Assembly: GCA_900544395.1 (NCBI GenBank)
Contig: UQVC01000005.1
Coordinates: 41,384-105,383, forward strand
Origin: an uncultured Ruminococcus sp.
GTDB lineage: Bacteria > Bacillota > Clostridia > Lachnospirales > Lachnospiraceae
Direction of reading: 5' to 3'
DNA: 64,000 nt
This document shows, piece by piece, positions 16,797 to 25,189 of the stretch (within the stretch, counting starts at the first letter, position 1; each line of letters opens with the position of its first letter). The notes below the pieces were generated by a model that was not told where the DNA came from, did no database searches, and saw only the letters and a program-made list of their open reading frames with translations. The position numbers and the translations under genes were made by a program.

Positions 16797-17945
16797 ATGA
16801 TGAGACCAATGAAACTGGCAGGCTCTGAATTGATGTTTGGAGAAGGCTGCCTGGAATATATTAAAACAATCAAAGCAGAGAAAGTAAGTATTGTAGTAGG
16901 CGGAAAAAGCATGGAAAAAAGCGGAATGCTTGCAAAAGTAGAAGGATATTTCCATGAAGCCGGTGCAGAAACAATGGTGATCAGCGGCGTAGAGCCAGAT
17001 CCGTCTTTTGAAACGGTAATAAGAGGGGCGCAGGAAATGCTCGGATTTGGTCCGGATCTGATCGTAGGGTTAGGTGGAGGATCAGCAATGGATGCTGCAA
17101 AAGCAATGTGGATTTTCTATGAGCATCCGGAATTGAAGACAATGGAATCTGTACTTCCTCCAAATGAGTTTCCAAAACTGAGAGAAAAAGCAAGACTCTG
17201 CTGCATTCCATCTACAAGTGGAACAGCAAGTGAGGTTTCCAGATCCATCGTTATTTCTGACAACGAAACAGGGCTGAAACATGGACTTGGAAATATGGAA
17301 ATGATGCCGGATATTGCAATTTGTGATCCGGAAGTAACGGTTTCCATGCCTGCAAAGATTACAGCAGAAACTGGTATGGACGCTCTGACACATGCACTGG
17401 AAGCTCTGGCATCCAATCGGGCAAACTATGTATCCGATATTCTGGCAACACAGGCAGCAATCGATATTATGGAAAATCTTCCAAAAGCCTGTGCAGATGG
17501 AACAGATATGAAAGCAAGAGAAATCATGCTGCAGGCATCAATGGTGGCAGGAATGGCATTTACCAATGTTTCTCTCGGAATCGTACATTCCATGGCGCAC
17601 ACATTAGGCGGAGTGTTCCATATTTCTCATGGCCTGGCAGACGCAATTCTTCTTCCATATGTCATTCGTTACAATGAAGCAGATGAAAGAGCAAAGAAAG
17701 TATATGATACGTTCGCAGAAAAAATCGGCGCTGAAAATTTACATACAGCAGTGGAAGAGCTGAACCGTACGTTGCATATCCCATCCTGTCTAAAAGAAGT
17801 AATCGCAGATGAAGCCGCATTTACAGAAAAACTGGATGAGATGGCCGCACTTGCAAAAGCAGATGGATGTACGAAAACAAATCCGGTAATTCCAGAGGTG
17901 GAAGGATTTAAAGAATTGTTTATGAAAGCATATAGAGGAGAATAG
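16797..17945 (+). CDS. iron-containing alcohol dehydrogenase
   Basis: 382 residues. Family III (Fe-ADH) signatures: GLGGGSAMDAAKAMW for NAD(P) binding, PSTSGTASEVSRS, and the metal-binding His residues in GMDALTHALEAL and HSMAHTLGGVFHISHG. It should reduce an aldehyde or oxidise an alcohol. In the operon it may remove an aldehyde released by one of the flanking TIM-barrel proteins. It starts at tandem ATGs (16797/16800) after AAAGGAGAG and ends 2 bases before the TrpA-like gene. Confidence 0.9.
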   Translation: MMRPMKLAGSELMFGEGCLEYIKTIKAEKVSIVVGGKSMEKSGMLAKVEGYFHEAGAETMVISGVEPDPSFETVIRGAQEMLGFGPDLIVGLGGGSAMDAAKAMWIFYEHPELKTMESVLPPNEFPKLREKARLCCIPSTSGTASEVSRSIVISDNETGLKHGLGNMEMMPDIAICDPEVTVSMPAKITAETGMDALTHALEALASNRANYVSDILATQAAIDIMENLPKACADGTDMKAREIMLQASMVAGMAFTNVSLGIVHSMAHTLGGVFHISHGLADAILLPYVIRYNEADERAKKVYDTFAEKIGAENLHTAVEELNRTLHIPSCLKEVIADEAAFTEKLDEMAALAKADGCTKTNPVIPEVEGFKELFMKAYRGE

Positions 17946-17947
17946 AC

Positions 17948-18667
17948 ATGGAAATTATTTGTTATTTATCAAACGGATACCCGACAATTGAAGCAAGTTA
18001 TAATATGGCAATGGAATATGCAGATGCCGGATGTAAAATGATGGAAGTAGATTTCCCATCCAGAAATCCATATTTGGAGAGTGATTACATTGCAGGAAGA
18101 ATGGCAAAAGCATTGGAATCTTGTGATGATTATGAAAAATATATGGACTCTATCGTAGCTATTAAGGATCAATTACCGGACGTTAAGATTTTAGTACTGG
18201 CGTACGAAAATACAGTAGAAGAAATCGGAACAAAGAAATTTATTGATTTCTGTTTAAAAAATGATCTGAAGGACATTCTTCTGGTTGGTTTGAAGGATGA
18301 TACGATCAAAGATGAAATTATCGCAGCCGGACTTCAGGTATCCTGCTATGTACAATTCCATATGCCGGAGGCAGAGATCGAGATGGCAAAACAGTCCAAT
18401 GGATTTGTATACCTTCAGGCAAAACCATATGAGACTCAGGAAAAGAATGAAAAATATCCGACATTAAAAGACTGTGTAGAGCATTTGAGAGCATGTGGTA
18501 TCGATCGCCCGATTTACTGTGGAGTAGGCGTTCATGCACCAGAAGATGTGAAGCTGGTAAAAGAAGCCGGTGGGGATGCGGCGTTTGTAGGAAGTACAAT
18601 TTTGAAACTCCACGAGGATATTCCGGCAATGAAAGAGAAAATCCGAGAGTTTAAAGCACAGTGTTAG
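17948..18667 (+). CDS. TrpA-like TIM-barrel protein, no TrpB partner
   Basis: 239 residues resembling tryptophan synthase alpha: YLSNGYPTIE at the N-terminus (TrpA: Y-x-x-x-GYP), MMEVDFPSRNPYLESDY where TrpA has its catalytic loop, and a conserved phosphate-site end (YCGVGVHAPEDV, FVGSTILK). Glu33 aligns with catalytic Glu49 of Salmonella TrpA, but the PFSDPLADGP signature is replaced, and the second acid could be Glu44 or Asp46. No trpB or other trp gene is nearby. TrpA is a retro-aldolase on a glycerol-phosphate side chain, so an aldolase-type cleavage of a phosphorylated compound is a fair guess. Function otherwise unknown. Confidence 0.75.
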   Translation: MEIICYLSNGYPTIEASYNMAMEYADAGCKMMEVDFPSRNPYLESDYIAGRMAKALESCDDYEKYMDSIVAIKDQLPDVKILVLAYENTVEEIGTKKFIDFCLKNDLKDILLVGLKDDTIKDEIIAAGLQVSCYVQFHMPEAEIEMAKQSNGFVYLQAKPYETQEKNEKYPTLKDCVEHLRACGIDRPIYCGVGVHAPEDVKLVKEAGGDAAFVGSTILKLHEDIPAMKEKIREFKAQC

Positions 18668-18677
18668 GAGGCATTTT

Positions 18678-19136
18678 ATGGTAAGAGCAAAGAGTATTTC
18701 AATTATTACATTGGGTGTTGAGAATCTGGAGAAATCGATTGCTTTCTATGAAAAATTAGGCTGGGAATGTTCGCCGGAATCGGATCCTGCAATCTGTACC
18801 TATATGTTGACAGATAATATCGTACTTGGGCTTGTGCCGTATGAATTTTTGGGAAATGATGCCAGACTAAAGGTGGAACCAAAGCGGGAATACTGCGGGT
18901 TTACTTTGGCAATCAATGGAGCCAGTGCAGAAGAAGTGGATGCATTATTTGAGATGGCAGAAGAAGCAGGAGGTACGGTGTGGCAGAAACCACAGTGGAA
19001 AGACTGGGGAGGATGCGACGGATATTCCGGATATTTTCTGGATCCGGATGGATATCCGTGGGAAGTGGCATATGCGCCATTTTTAAGATTGTCTGATGAT
19101 AATCGATTATTACCGAAAACAAAAGAAGAAGCGTAA
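18678..19136 (+). CDS. glyoxalase/VOC-superfamily protein
   Basis: 152 residues with the VOC pattern: ISIITLGVENLEKSIAFYEK at the N-terminus and a second half ending SGYFLDPDGYPWEVAYAP. The Glu in WEVAY is a typical metal ligand; full metal-site conservation was not established. It is the last gene of the nucleoside operon, 10 bases after the TrpA-like gene and just before a terminator. VOC proteins include lyases, isomerases and dioxygenases; here it might process an aldehyde or base fragment. Confidence 0.8.
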   Translation: MVRAKSISIITLGVENLEKSIAFYEKLGWECSPESDPAICTYMLTDNIVLGLVPYEFLGNDARLKVEPKREYCGFTLAINGASAEEVDALFEMAEEAGGTVWQKPQWKDWGGCDGYSGYFLDPDGYPWEVAYAPFLRLSDDNRLLPKTKEEA

Positions 19137-19154
19137 TACATAAAAATTTATTTC

Positions 19155-19192
19155 AAAACAGTCGATGTACCTGTTGGTATGTCGACTGTTTT
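19155..19192 (+). terminator. terminator closing the nucleoside operon
   Basis: AAAACAGTCGA (19155-19165) and TCGACTGTTTT (19182-19192) form an 11-base-pair stem; symmetric A/T flanks allow use in both directions. Confidence 0.75.
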
Positions 19193-19202
19193 GTGCTATG
19201 AT
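19174..19202 (+). promoter_or_regulatory. promoter of nth, inside the preceding terminator
   Basis: TTGGTA (19174-19179), a 17-base spacer and TATGAT (19197-19202). The -35 lies in the loop and the spacer in the 3' arm of the terminator hairpin, so the two signals overlap. Confidence 0.45.
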
Positions 19203-19264
19203 AAAAAACAGATTATATATGAAAAAAATGAAAGATTACCACAGCAAAGAGGAGTTGATTATAT

Positions 19265-19906
19265 ATGACAAAAAAACAACGCGCACTGGAAATCATCGAG
19301 CGGCTTCGCACGGCATATCCGGATGCGGACTGTACACTTGATTATGACCATAGTGAGGCCTGGAAACTGCTTGTGGGCGTGCGTCTGGCAGCACAGTGTA
19401 CGGATGAGAGGGTCAATGTGGTTGTAAAAGATTTGTATGCCAAATTTCCGGATGTCAATGCGCTGGCAGAAGCTGATCCGCAGGAGATCGAAGCAATTGT
19501 ACGTCCCTGCGGGCTTGGAAAGAGTAAAGCAAGAGATATCAGTGCCTGTATGAAAATCTTGAGAAATGAATATCATGGGGAAGTCCCGGATGATTTTGAT
19601 GCATTGCTGAAGCTTCCGGGGGTCGGAAGGAAAAGTGCAAATCTGATCATGGGAGATGTGTTTGGAAAACCAGCAATTGTGACAGATACACACTGCATTC
19701 GTCTGGTAAACCGGATGGGGCTGGTAGATGGGATCAAAGAGCCAAAAAAGGTGGAGATGGAACTGTGGAAGATCATTCCGCCGGAAGAGGGAAGCAGCTT
19801 TTGTCATCGCCTCGTATATCATGGAAGAGAGATCTGTACGGCAAGGACCGCACCGTATTGTGACAGGTGCTGTCTATCAGATCTTTGTAAAAAACGAGGT
19901 ATCTGA
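19265..19906 (+). CDS. nth: endonuclease III (DNA glycosylase/AP lyase)
   Basis: 213 residues. The helix-hairpin-helix holds the catalytic Lys (LLKLPGVGRKSANLI), the catalytic Asp is in VTDTHCIRLVNR, and four C-terminal Cys for a 4Fe-4S cluster lie in CTARTAPYCDRCCLSDLC. It removes oxidised pyrimidines and nicks abasic sites in base-excision repair. The cluster spacing here is C-x7-C-x2-C-x5-C, one residue longer in the first gap than the E. coli C-x6-C-x2-C-x5-C. It starts at ATG 19265 after AGAGGAG and is followed within 3 bases by the DUF1275 gene. Confidence 0.93.
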   Translation: MTKKQRALEIIERLRTAYPDADCTLDYDHSEAWKLLVGVRLAAQCTDERVNVVVKDLYAKFPDVNALAEADPQEIEAIVRPCGLGKSKARDISACMKILRNEYHGEVPDDFDALLKLPGVGRKSANLIMGDVFGKPAIVTDTHCIRLVNRMGLVDGIKEPKKVEMELWKIIPPEEGSSFCHRLVYHGREICTARTAPYCDRCCLSDLCKKRGI

Positions 19907-19908
19907 AT

Positions 19909-20586
19909 ATGAGAATCAAAAGACAGATGTCGGAATCCATGACGTTGGCAGTGTTTTTGACATTGGCCGGCGGGCTGCAGGATGCATATTCGTATAATTG
20001 CAGGGGAAAAGTATTTGCCAATGCCCAGACTGGAAATATCGTATTGTTAGGGCAGAATCTGGCAGAGAAAAACTGGAGCGGGGCTCTGCATTATCTGATT
20101 CCATTGCTGGCATTTATCAGCGGAGTCTATGTGGCAGTTCGCATTCAGTATTTGTGTAAGGAAAATGAAAAAATCCATTGGCGGCAGATTGTTTTGTTGA
20201 TCCAGATTGCTTTATTGTTTCTGGTTGGTGTATTTCCGCAGAGTATGAATGTAGCGGCCAATGCGATGATGTCGTTTAGCTGTGCAATGCAGGTCAACGC
20301 ATTCCGGAAATTTCACGGTATTCCCTGTGCGACGACAATGTGTATCGGAAATATGAGAAGTGCGACGGAAATGCTCTGCAAATATCATGTGACAGGCAAT
20401 CAGGAGCTGAAAAAGAAAAGTCTGCATTATTATTTTGTGATTTTGATTTTTGCGATAGGTGCAGCAATCGGAGCAGTCTTGAGTGGACAGATGGGGGATC
20501 GGACGATCTGGATCGCAGCAGGATTGCTGATGGCAGGTTTTGTTTTGATGTTTATCAAAGAAGATATAGAGACAAAGGGAGAATAA
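19909..20586 (+). CDS. DUF1275 (YoaK-like) membrane protein
   Basis: 225 residues with about six hydrophobic segments and the family signature GKVFANAQTGNIVLLG after the first one. The biochemical role of the family is not known to me. It follows nth by 2 bases and so is probably co-transcribed. Its stop codon lies inside the 5' arm of the next terminator. Confidence 0.85.
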   Translation: MRIKRQMSESMTLAVFLTLAGGLQDAYSYNCRGKVFANAQTGNIVLLGQNLAEKNWSGALHYLIPLLAFISGVYVAVRIQYLCKENEKIHWRQIVLLIQIALLFLVGVFPQSMNVAANAMMSFSCAMQVNAFRKFHGIPCATTMCIGNMRSATEMLCKYHVTGNQELKKKSLHYYFVILIFAIGAAIGAVLSGQMGDRTIWIAAGLLMAGFVLMFIKEDIETKGE

Positions 20587-20609
20587 ATTTGCAAGATTTA
20601 TTCTCTTTT
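20579..20609 (+). terminator. terminator after the DUF1275 gene
   Basis: GAGAATAAAT (20579-20588) and ATTTATTCTC (20596-20605) form a perfect 10-base-pair stem with a T tail. The stop codon is part of the stem. Confidence 0.8.
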
Positions 20610-20689
20610 CTTGCATAATAGCGAATATAGGTGTATCCTAAAAACATAATTAGCCAAATGGAACTGATGCAAACAAAGAGGGGGAAAAG

Positions 20690-22036
20690 GTGGATACACA
20701 AAAGCATTTATTTGATAACAGGAAACTTGCAGCACTTCTGATTCCGCTTGCGATTGATCAGTTGTTGAATTCCTTTATGGGGACTGTAGACACTCTGATA
20801 GTCAGCAATCTGGGTTCCGCAGCTATTTCCGCTGTGACGCTGGTGGATTCCATCAATATTCTGATCGTGCAGGCGTTTTTTGCACTGGCATCCGGGGGCA
20901 CGGTGGTATGTTCTCATTACCTGGGGTGCAAAAAAAGAGAACATGCAAAAGAAGCGGCGAGACAGCTTATTTTTATCACATTTTGTCTGTCAGTGATGAT
21001 CGGAGCAATCTGTCTGATTTTTAATGGTCAGATTTTGGGATTGATTTTCGGCGAGGTTGAGGAAAGTGTTATGATAAATGCAAAGAAATATTTTTTCTTT
21101 TCGGCAATCTCGTACCCGTTTATTGCATTATACGATGATGGATCTTGTATTTTAAGAGCCCAGGAAAACAGCAGTCTGCCGATGAAAATTTCAATTTGTT
21201 CCAATATTGTGAACATTGTATTGAATGTATGGTTTGTATGGGGACTTCATCTTGGGGTGGCAGGTTCTGCATGCGCGACGATGCTTGCGAGAATGTTTGC
21301 AATGATCGTTGTGATGTACCGATTGCGGAAACCAGAGCTGGAAATTCCGGTATATGACTATTTTACGATTCGACCGCAGTGGAAAGAAATTCAGAGAATT
21401 TTAAATATCGGAATTCCTTCAGGGATTGAAAACAGTATGTTTCAGTTTGGAAAGCTGGCCATTCAGTCTACGGTTTCTTTGATGGGAACCGCTGCGATCG
21501 CAGCACAGGGTATGGCCAGTATTATTGAAAATCTGAATGGAATTCTGGCAATCGGTGTGGGTGTCGGGTTGATGACAGTCGTTGGAGAATGTCTTGGAGC
21601 AGGAAGAAAAGACGAAGCGATTTATTATGTGAAGAAGCTAAGCATTGTTTCGGAAATTGTAATCGTGATTTCCTGCATTGTCATGTATATCCTTGTTTAT
21701 CCGATTACAAAATTCGGTGGAATGGAACCAGAGAGTGCAAGACTCTGTATCCATATGGTGACCTGGATCACTGTTGTCAAACCAATTGCATGGGTGTTTT
21801 CCTTCATTCCTGCGTATGGGTTCCGTGCAGCAGGGGATGTCAAGTTCACCATGACAGTATCCGTTCTTTCTATGTGGTTGTGCAGGGTGATGCTTTCTAT
21901 GATTCTTGCACGTGGATTTGGAATGGGACCGATGGCAGTGTGGATCGGTATGTTTGCGGATTGGACGGTGCGGGGAATTATGTATGCAATTCGTCTGAAA
22001 AATAAAAAATGGCTGAATCATCAGGTCATTGGTTAA
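20690..22036 (+). CDS. MATE-family efflux transporter
   Basis: 448 residues, about 12 hydrophobic segments in two MatE repeats (LLNSFMGTVDTLIVSNLGSA in the first, GIPSGIENSMFQFGKLA in the second). It starts at GTG 20690 after GAGGGGGAAAAG. Single-gene unit between two terminators. MATE proteins export cationic drugs or metabolites by H+ or Na+ antiport; the substrate is not predictable. It is not closely similar to the other MATE gene in this window at 49283. Confidence 0.88.
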   Translation: MDTQKHLFDNRKLAALLIPLAIDQLLNSFMGTVDTLIVSNLGSAAISAVTLVDSINILIVQAFFALASGGTVVCSHYLGCKKREHAKEAARQLIFITFCLSVMIGAICLIFNGQILGLIFGEVEESVMINAKKYFFFSAISYPFIALYDDGSCILRAQENSSLPMKISICSNIVNIVLNVWFVWGLHLGVAGSACATMLARMFAMIVVMYRLRKPELEIPVYDYFTIRPQWKEIQRILNIGIPSGIENSMFQFGKLAIQSTVSLMGTAAIAAQGMASIIENLNGILAIGVGVGLMTVVGECLGAGRKDEAIYYVKKLSIVSEIVIVISCIVMYILVYPITKFGGMEPESARLCIHMVTWITVVKPIAWVFSFIPAYGFRAAGDVKFTMTVSVLSMWLCRVMLSMILARGFGMGPMAVWIGMFADWTVRGIMYAIRLKNKKWLNHQVIG

Positions 22037-22068
22037 ATATGAATAATTTTAGAAAAAAAACAACATTC

Positions 22069-22109
22069 TAGTAGAGACAGGTTCAAAACTGGGATGTTGT
22101 TCTTTTTTT
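22069..22109 (+). terminator. terminator after the MATE gene
   Basis: AACAACATTC (22069-22078) pairs with GGATGTTGTT (22092-22101), followed by a run of T. Confidence 0.75.
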
Positions 22110-22211
22110 CGCACAATCTGGAAAATATATGAAAAATAGTTGCTAAAAACGTATCTTTATAGTAGCATTTAAAACAGTAATGATTATTATTTTTAAGATA
22201 AGGGAGGGAAC

Positions 22212-23156
22212 ATGATGAATATTCAAAAAGCGGCAGTGATAGGATGTGGATTTGTAGGTGCATCTACAGCGTTTAATCTGGTACAGAAAGGATTATTTTC
22301 AGAGCTGGTTCTTATTGACGCAAACAGAGAAAAAGCAGAGGGAGAGGCAATGGACCTCAGTCACGGAAGACCGTTTGTCCATTCCATGAAGATTTATGCA
22401 GGGAATTATGATGATATCAGCGATTGTGCATTGATCATCATCACAGCGGGCGCAAATCAGAAACCAGGTGAGACAAGGTTGGATCTGGTGCATAAAAATG
22501 TAGCAATCTTCAAATCGATTATTCCGGAAATCACAAAAAGGAATTTTGAAGGGAATCTGCTGATCGTGGCGAATCCGGTGGATATTCTGACTTATGCGGC
22601 GCTGAAGATTTCCGGCTATCCGAAAGAGCGCGTGTTTGGAAGCGGAACGGTATTGGATTCCGCCAGATTCCGTTATCTTCTGAGTGAGCATCTGGATGTA
22701 GACAGCAGAAGTGTGCATGCATTTATTATTGGAGAACATGGAGACAGCGAACTGGCTGTCTGGAGCAGCGCGAATGTTTCCGGAATCGATATTCATGACT
22801 TCTGTGAGCTGCGCGGGCATTATGATCATGATGCGGCGATGGAACGGATTTACAAAGAAGTCCGTGACAGTGCGTACGAGATTATTGAGCGGAAGGGCGC
22901 GACCTATTACGGAGTTGCGATGGCAGTGGGAAGGATTGCAGAAAGTATCATCCGTGATGAAAATTCCGTTCTGCCGGTATCCAGTCTGATGGAGGGGGAA
23001 TATGGTCTGGAGGATCTGTGCATCAGTGTCCCAACGCTGGTTTCTCAAAAAGGAGCAGAACAGGTGCTGGAAATCCCACTGAATGAAAGTGAACAGCAGA
23101 AGTTGGAACAATCTGCGGCAGAATTGAAAAGAGTACTGGAAACTCTGGATTTATAA
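22212..23156 (+). CDS. ldh: L-lactate dehydrogenase
   Basis: 314 residues. Rossmann motif AVIGCGFVGASTAFNLV, substrate Arg in GETRLDLVHKN and catalytic His in IIGEHGDSELAVWSSA are all in place. It interconverts pyruvate and lactate with NADH in the cytoplasm, regenerating NAD+ in fermentation. The ATG at 22212 follows GGGAGGGAAC. It appears monocistronic; a weak TTGCTA / TAGCAT pair lies upstream with 17-base spacing. Confidence 0.93.
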   Translation: MMNIQKAAVIGCGFVGASTAFNLVQKGLFSELVLIDANREKAEGEAMDLSHGRPFVHSMKIYAGNYDDISDCALIIITAGANQKPGETRLDLVHKNVAIFKSIIPEITKRNFEGNLLIVANPVDILTYAALKISGYPKERVFGSGTVLDSARFRYLLSEHLDVDSRSVHAFIIGEHGDSELAVWSSANVSGIDIHDFCELRGHYDHDAAMERIYKEVRDSAYEIIERKGATYYGVAMAVGRIAESIIRDENSVLPVSSLMEGEYGLEDLCISVPTLVSQKGAEQVLEIPLNESEQQKLEQSAAELKRVLETLDL

Positions 23157-23248
23157 GGCATTGACGATGAGACGTTTTTTGTGATATCCTTGTACGAATG
23201 GGGTATATTTCGATACTCCAAAGGAGAGAAAGAACGGGGATACAAAAG

Positions 23249-23536
23249 ATGGATGTTATTGTGATCATGTGTATTGGCGTATTAGCGGGCAAGTTTTTAC
23301 TGCCGCGTAATTTAAACAGATGGAATCAGATCTTGCAGGTAGTCTGTACCTTACTTTTGATTTTTTCCATGGGAGTGATGCTTGGAAGCAGGGAAAATTT
23401 TCTGGAAGAACTTTCTACTTTGGGAATCCAGAGTGTGATATTCTTTCTGCTTCCATCCGTAGGCTCTGTCTTGTTGGTCTATCCTCTGACCAGACACTTT
23501 TTGGAACAGAAAAAGAATGGAAAGGGGAAAAAGTAG
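23249..23536 (+). CDS. LysO-type (DUF340) exporter, N-terminal half
   Basis: 95 residues from ATG 23249 (MDVIVIMCIGVLAGKFL), three hydrophobic segments. Together with the next gene it covers the membrane domain that in E. coli LysO (YbjE, lysine export) is one polypeptide of about 300 residues. The next gene starts 2 bases after this stop in another frame. A split arrangement is common in Firmicutes, so this is probably not a frameshift error. Substrate inferred only by family. Confidence 0.7.
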   Translation: MDVIVIMCIGVLAGKFLLPRNLNRWNQILQVVCTLLLIFSMGVMLGSRENFLEELSTLGIQSVIFFLLPSVGSVLLVYPLTRHFLEQKKNGKGKK

Positions 23537-23538
23537 AT

Positions 23539-24141
23539 ATGGTATATTTAGCGATTATTGCATTGCTGGGTGGTATTGCATGCGGGATGACAGGACTGGA
23601 TGAGAATGTAGTCGTATCCTGGATTACATCGAATAAAGATATGATTTTATATCTGTTGATGTTTTTGGTAGGAATCAGCATTGGTTTCAATCAGGGAATC
23701 GTCAGCAAGATCAAGGAATATCATATTAAAATTTTTGTGATTCCTCTGGGAATCGTAATTGGCTCTATTTTAGGAGGAATTGCGGGAGGTCTTCTGACGG
23801 GAATGCCGCTTGGTGAGAGTACGGCAATTGCAAGTGGGCTTGGGTGGTACAGCCTGTCTGGTGTTACCATTGGCAATCTGGCGGGAGCGCAGGCGGGAAG
23901 TATTGCGTTTTTAAGCAATCTGCTGCGGGAGATTTTCTCGTTTTTCAGCATCCCATGGATTTCGAAAAAACTGAATTATTATACGTGTATCGCGCCGGCA
24001 GGAGCAACCAGTGAAGATACCACACTGCCGATGATGATTCGGTATACAAATGAAGAAACAGTGGTTCTGTCTGTATTCAATGGTGTGATCTGTTCTGCAA
24101 TGGTGCCGTTTTTGATTTCATTTTGTTATAATCTTTTTTAA
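23539..24141 (+). CDS. LysO-type (DUF340) exporter, C-terminal half
   Basis: 200 residues from ATG 23539, six or so hydrophobic segments, with the conserved stretch SGLGWYSLSGVTIGNLAGAQ and APAGATSEDTTLPMMIRYT that mark the LysO C-terminal half. A longer frame open from 23320 overlaps the first-half gene and is not needed. The two products are expected to assemble in the membrane as one amino-acid exporter. Confidence 0.75.
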   Translation: MVYLAIIALLGGIACGMTGLDENVVVSWITSNKDMILYLLMFLVGISIGFNQGIVSKIKEYHIKIFVIPLGIVIGSILGGIAGGLLTGMPLGESTAIASGLGWYSLSGVTIGNLAGAQAGSIAFLSNLLREIFSFFSIPWISKKLNYYTCIAPAGATSEDTTLPMMIRYTNEETVVLSVFNGVICSAMVPFLISFCYNLF

Positions 24142-24163
24142 AAATCGGTAAATGAAGCAGTCA

Positions 24164-24209
24164 AAAAAGGGAAGTTTGCAATTCTGTCAATTGCAGTACT
24201 TCCCTTTTT
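24164..24209. terminator. bidirectional terminator between lysO-like and HAD genes
   Basis: AAAAAGGGAAGT (24164-24175) and ACTTCCCTTTTT (24198-24209) form a 12-base-pair stem with A and T flanks, between convergent genes. Confidence 0.85.
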
Positions 24210-24227
24210 GGATTCTTACCATTCCGG

Positions 24228-25037
24228 TTATCGTAAAAACGTATTGATCACATGCAAAATGCCATCTTCATCATTTGATTTTGTGATAAAATCAGCGGTT
24301 TCTTTGACAATTGGCTGTGCGTTTTCCATGGCAACGCCAAGTCCGGCGTATTCGATCATGGAAATGTCATTGAATCCATCCCCGCAGCAGATCATGGAGT
24401 CTGCAGTCAGTCCAATACTGTTGAGCAGTTTTTGCAAAGAATATGCCTTATCAATATTCTGGGGCATGATCTCCAGGAAAAAAGGCTCAGAGCGATAAAT
24501 GTTGAGCAATTTATGAAACTTTTGCTGAAGTACCGGCATCAGTTCTTCCAGAAGATCTGGTTCTCCTGCAACCAACAGTTTGTTGACCGGGAAAGTCAGG
24601 CGGGATACAAAATCAGATACTTCGACAATGTCCATTTTATTGATAAAAGATTCTTTTTCTGTATATTCGTTAGATGCAATACCGGATAGAATCTTGTCAC
24701 CGTCATAAGTCAGAATATCCAGTCCCGGATAGGTGGATGTGATCTCAAAGATTGGCTTGATCACATCAGCCGGGAGAGTTCGATTGTAGACAATTTCTCC
24801 GGTAGAACACTGGGTAATCCGCGCCCCATTGAAAGAGAGCATATAACCTCCATATTTGGAAAGATGCAGTTTTTCAGCCAGAGGAACGATACCATTGATC
24901 GGGCGTCCGCTTGCAAGAACCACTTTTTTTCCTTCTTCCTGAATCTCGATCAGAGCCTGCCTGGTCGGTTCTGTCAGTTCTTTTCTGGAATTGGTTAAAG
25001 TGCCGTCCAGATCAAGAACAAGCATCTGATAGTCCAT
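24228..25037 (-). CDS. Cof-type HAD-superfamily phosphatase
   Basis: 269 residues from the ATG at 25037. The frame stays open another 42 codons upstream but those residues lack family similarity and AAGGCGG precedes 25037. HAD motif I is LDLDGTL (Asp9, Asp11), motif II ASGRP, and motif IV CCGDGFNDISMIEYAG. Members of subfamily IIB dephosphorylate sugar phosphates or pyridoxal phosphate. Upstream on its own strand lies the IS110 element, which may have separated it from murF and changed its promoter. A perfect hairpin covers its ribosome site (25049-25065). Confidence 0.9.
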   Translation of the reverse strand: MDYQMLVLDLDGTLTNSRKELTEPTRQALIEIQEEGKKVVLASGRPINGIVPLAEKLHLSKYGGYMLSFNGARITQCSTGEIVYNRTLPADVIKPIFEITSTYPGLDILTYDGDKILSGIASNEYTEKESFINKMDIVEVSDFVSRLTFPVNKLLVAGEPDLLEELMPVLQQKFHKLLNIYRSEPFFLEIMPQNIDKAYSLQKLLNSIGLTADSMICCGDGFNDISMIEYAGLGVAMENAQPIVKETADFITKSNDEDGILHVINTFLR

Positions 25038-25048
25038 ATCTATATTCC

Positions 25049-25065
25049 GCCTTTCTGCGAAAGGC
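25049..25065 (-). promoter_or_regulatory. hairpin over the ribosome site of the HAD gene
   Basis: GCCTTTC (25049-25055) and GAAAGGC (25059-25065) are perfect complements around a 3-base loop. On the minus strand the 3' arm contains the start of AAGGCGG, the ribosome site for the gene starting at 25037. Confidence 0.4.
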
Positions 25066-25189
25066 ACCAATGCGTCATGAAACTCACTGGCTAACTTTCG
25101 CTTTTCTATTCTTATTTCCTTCTGATATGATTTCTTTAATAAGACTGACACACTACAGAACACGCAGAGGTGAGTGGCGGGGCTGTATA

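Noticed and set aside
22299..23111. 270-codon open frame on the minus strand
   Set aside because: It lies inside ldh, has no recognisable domain and no ribosome site; it follows from codon bias of the true gene.
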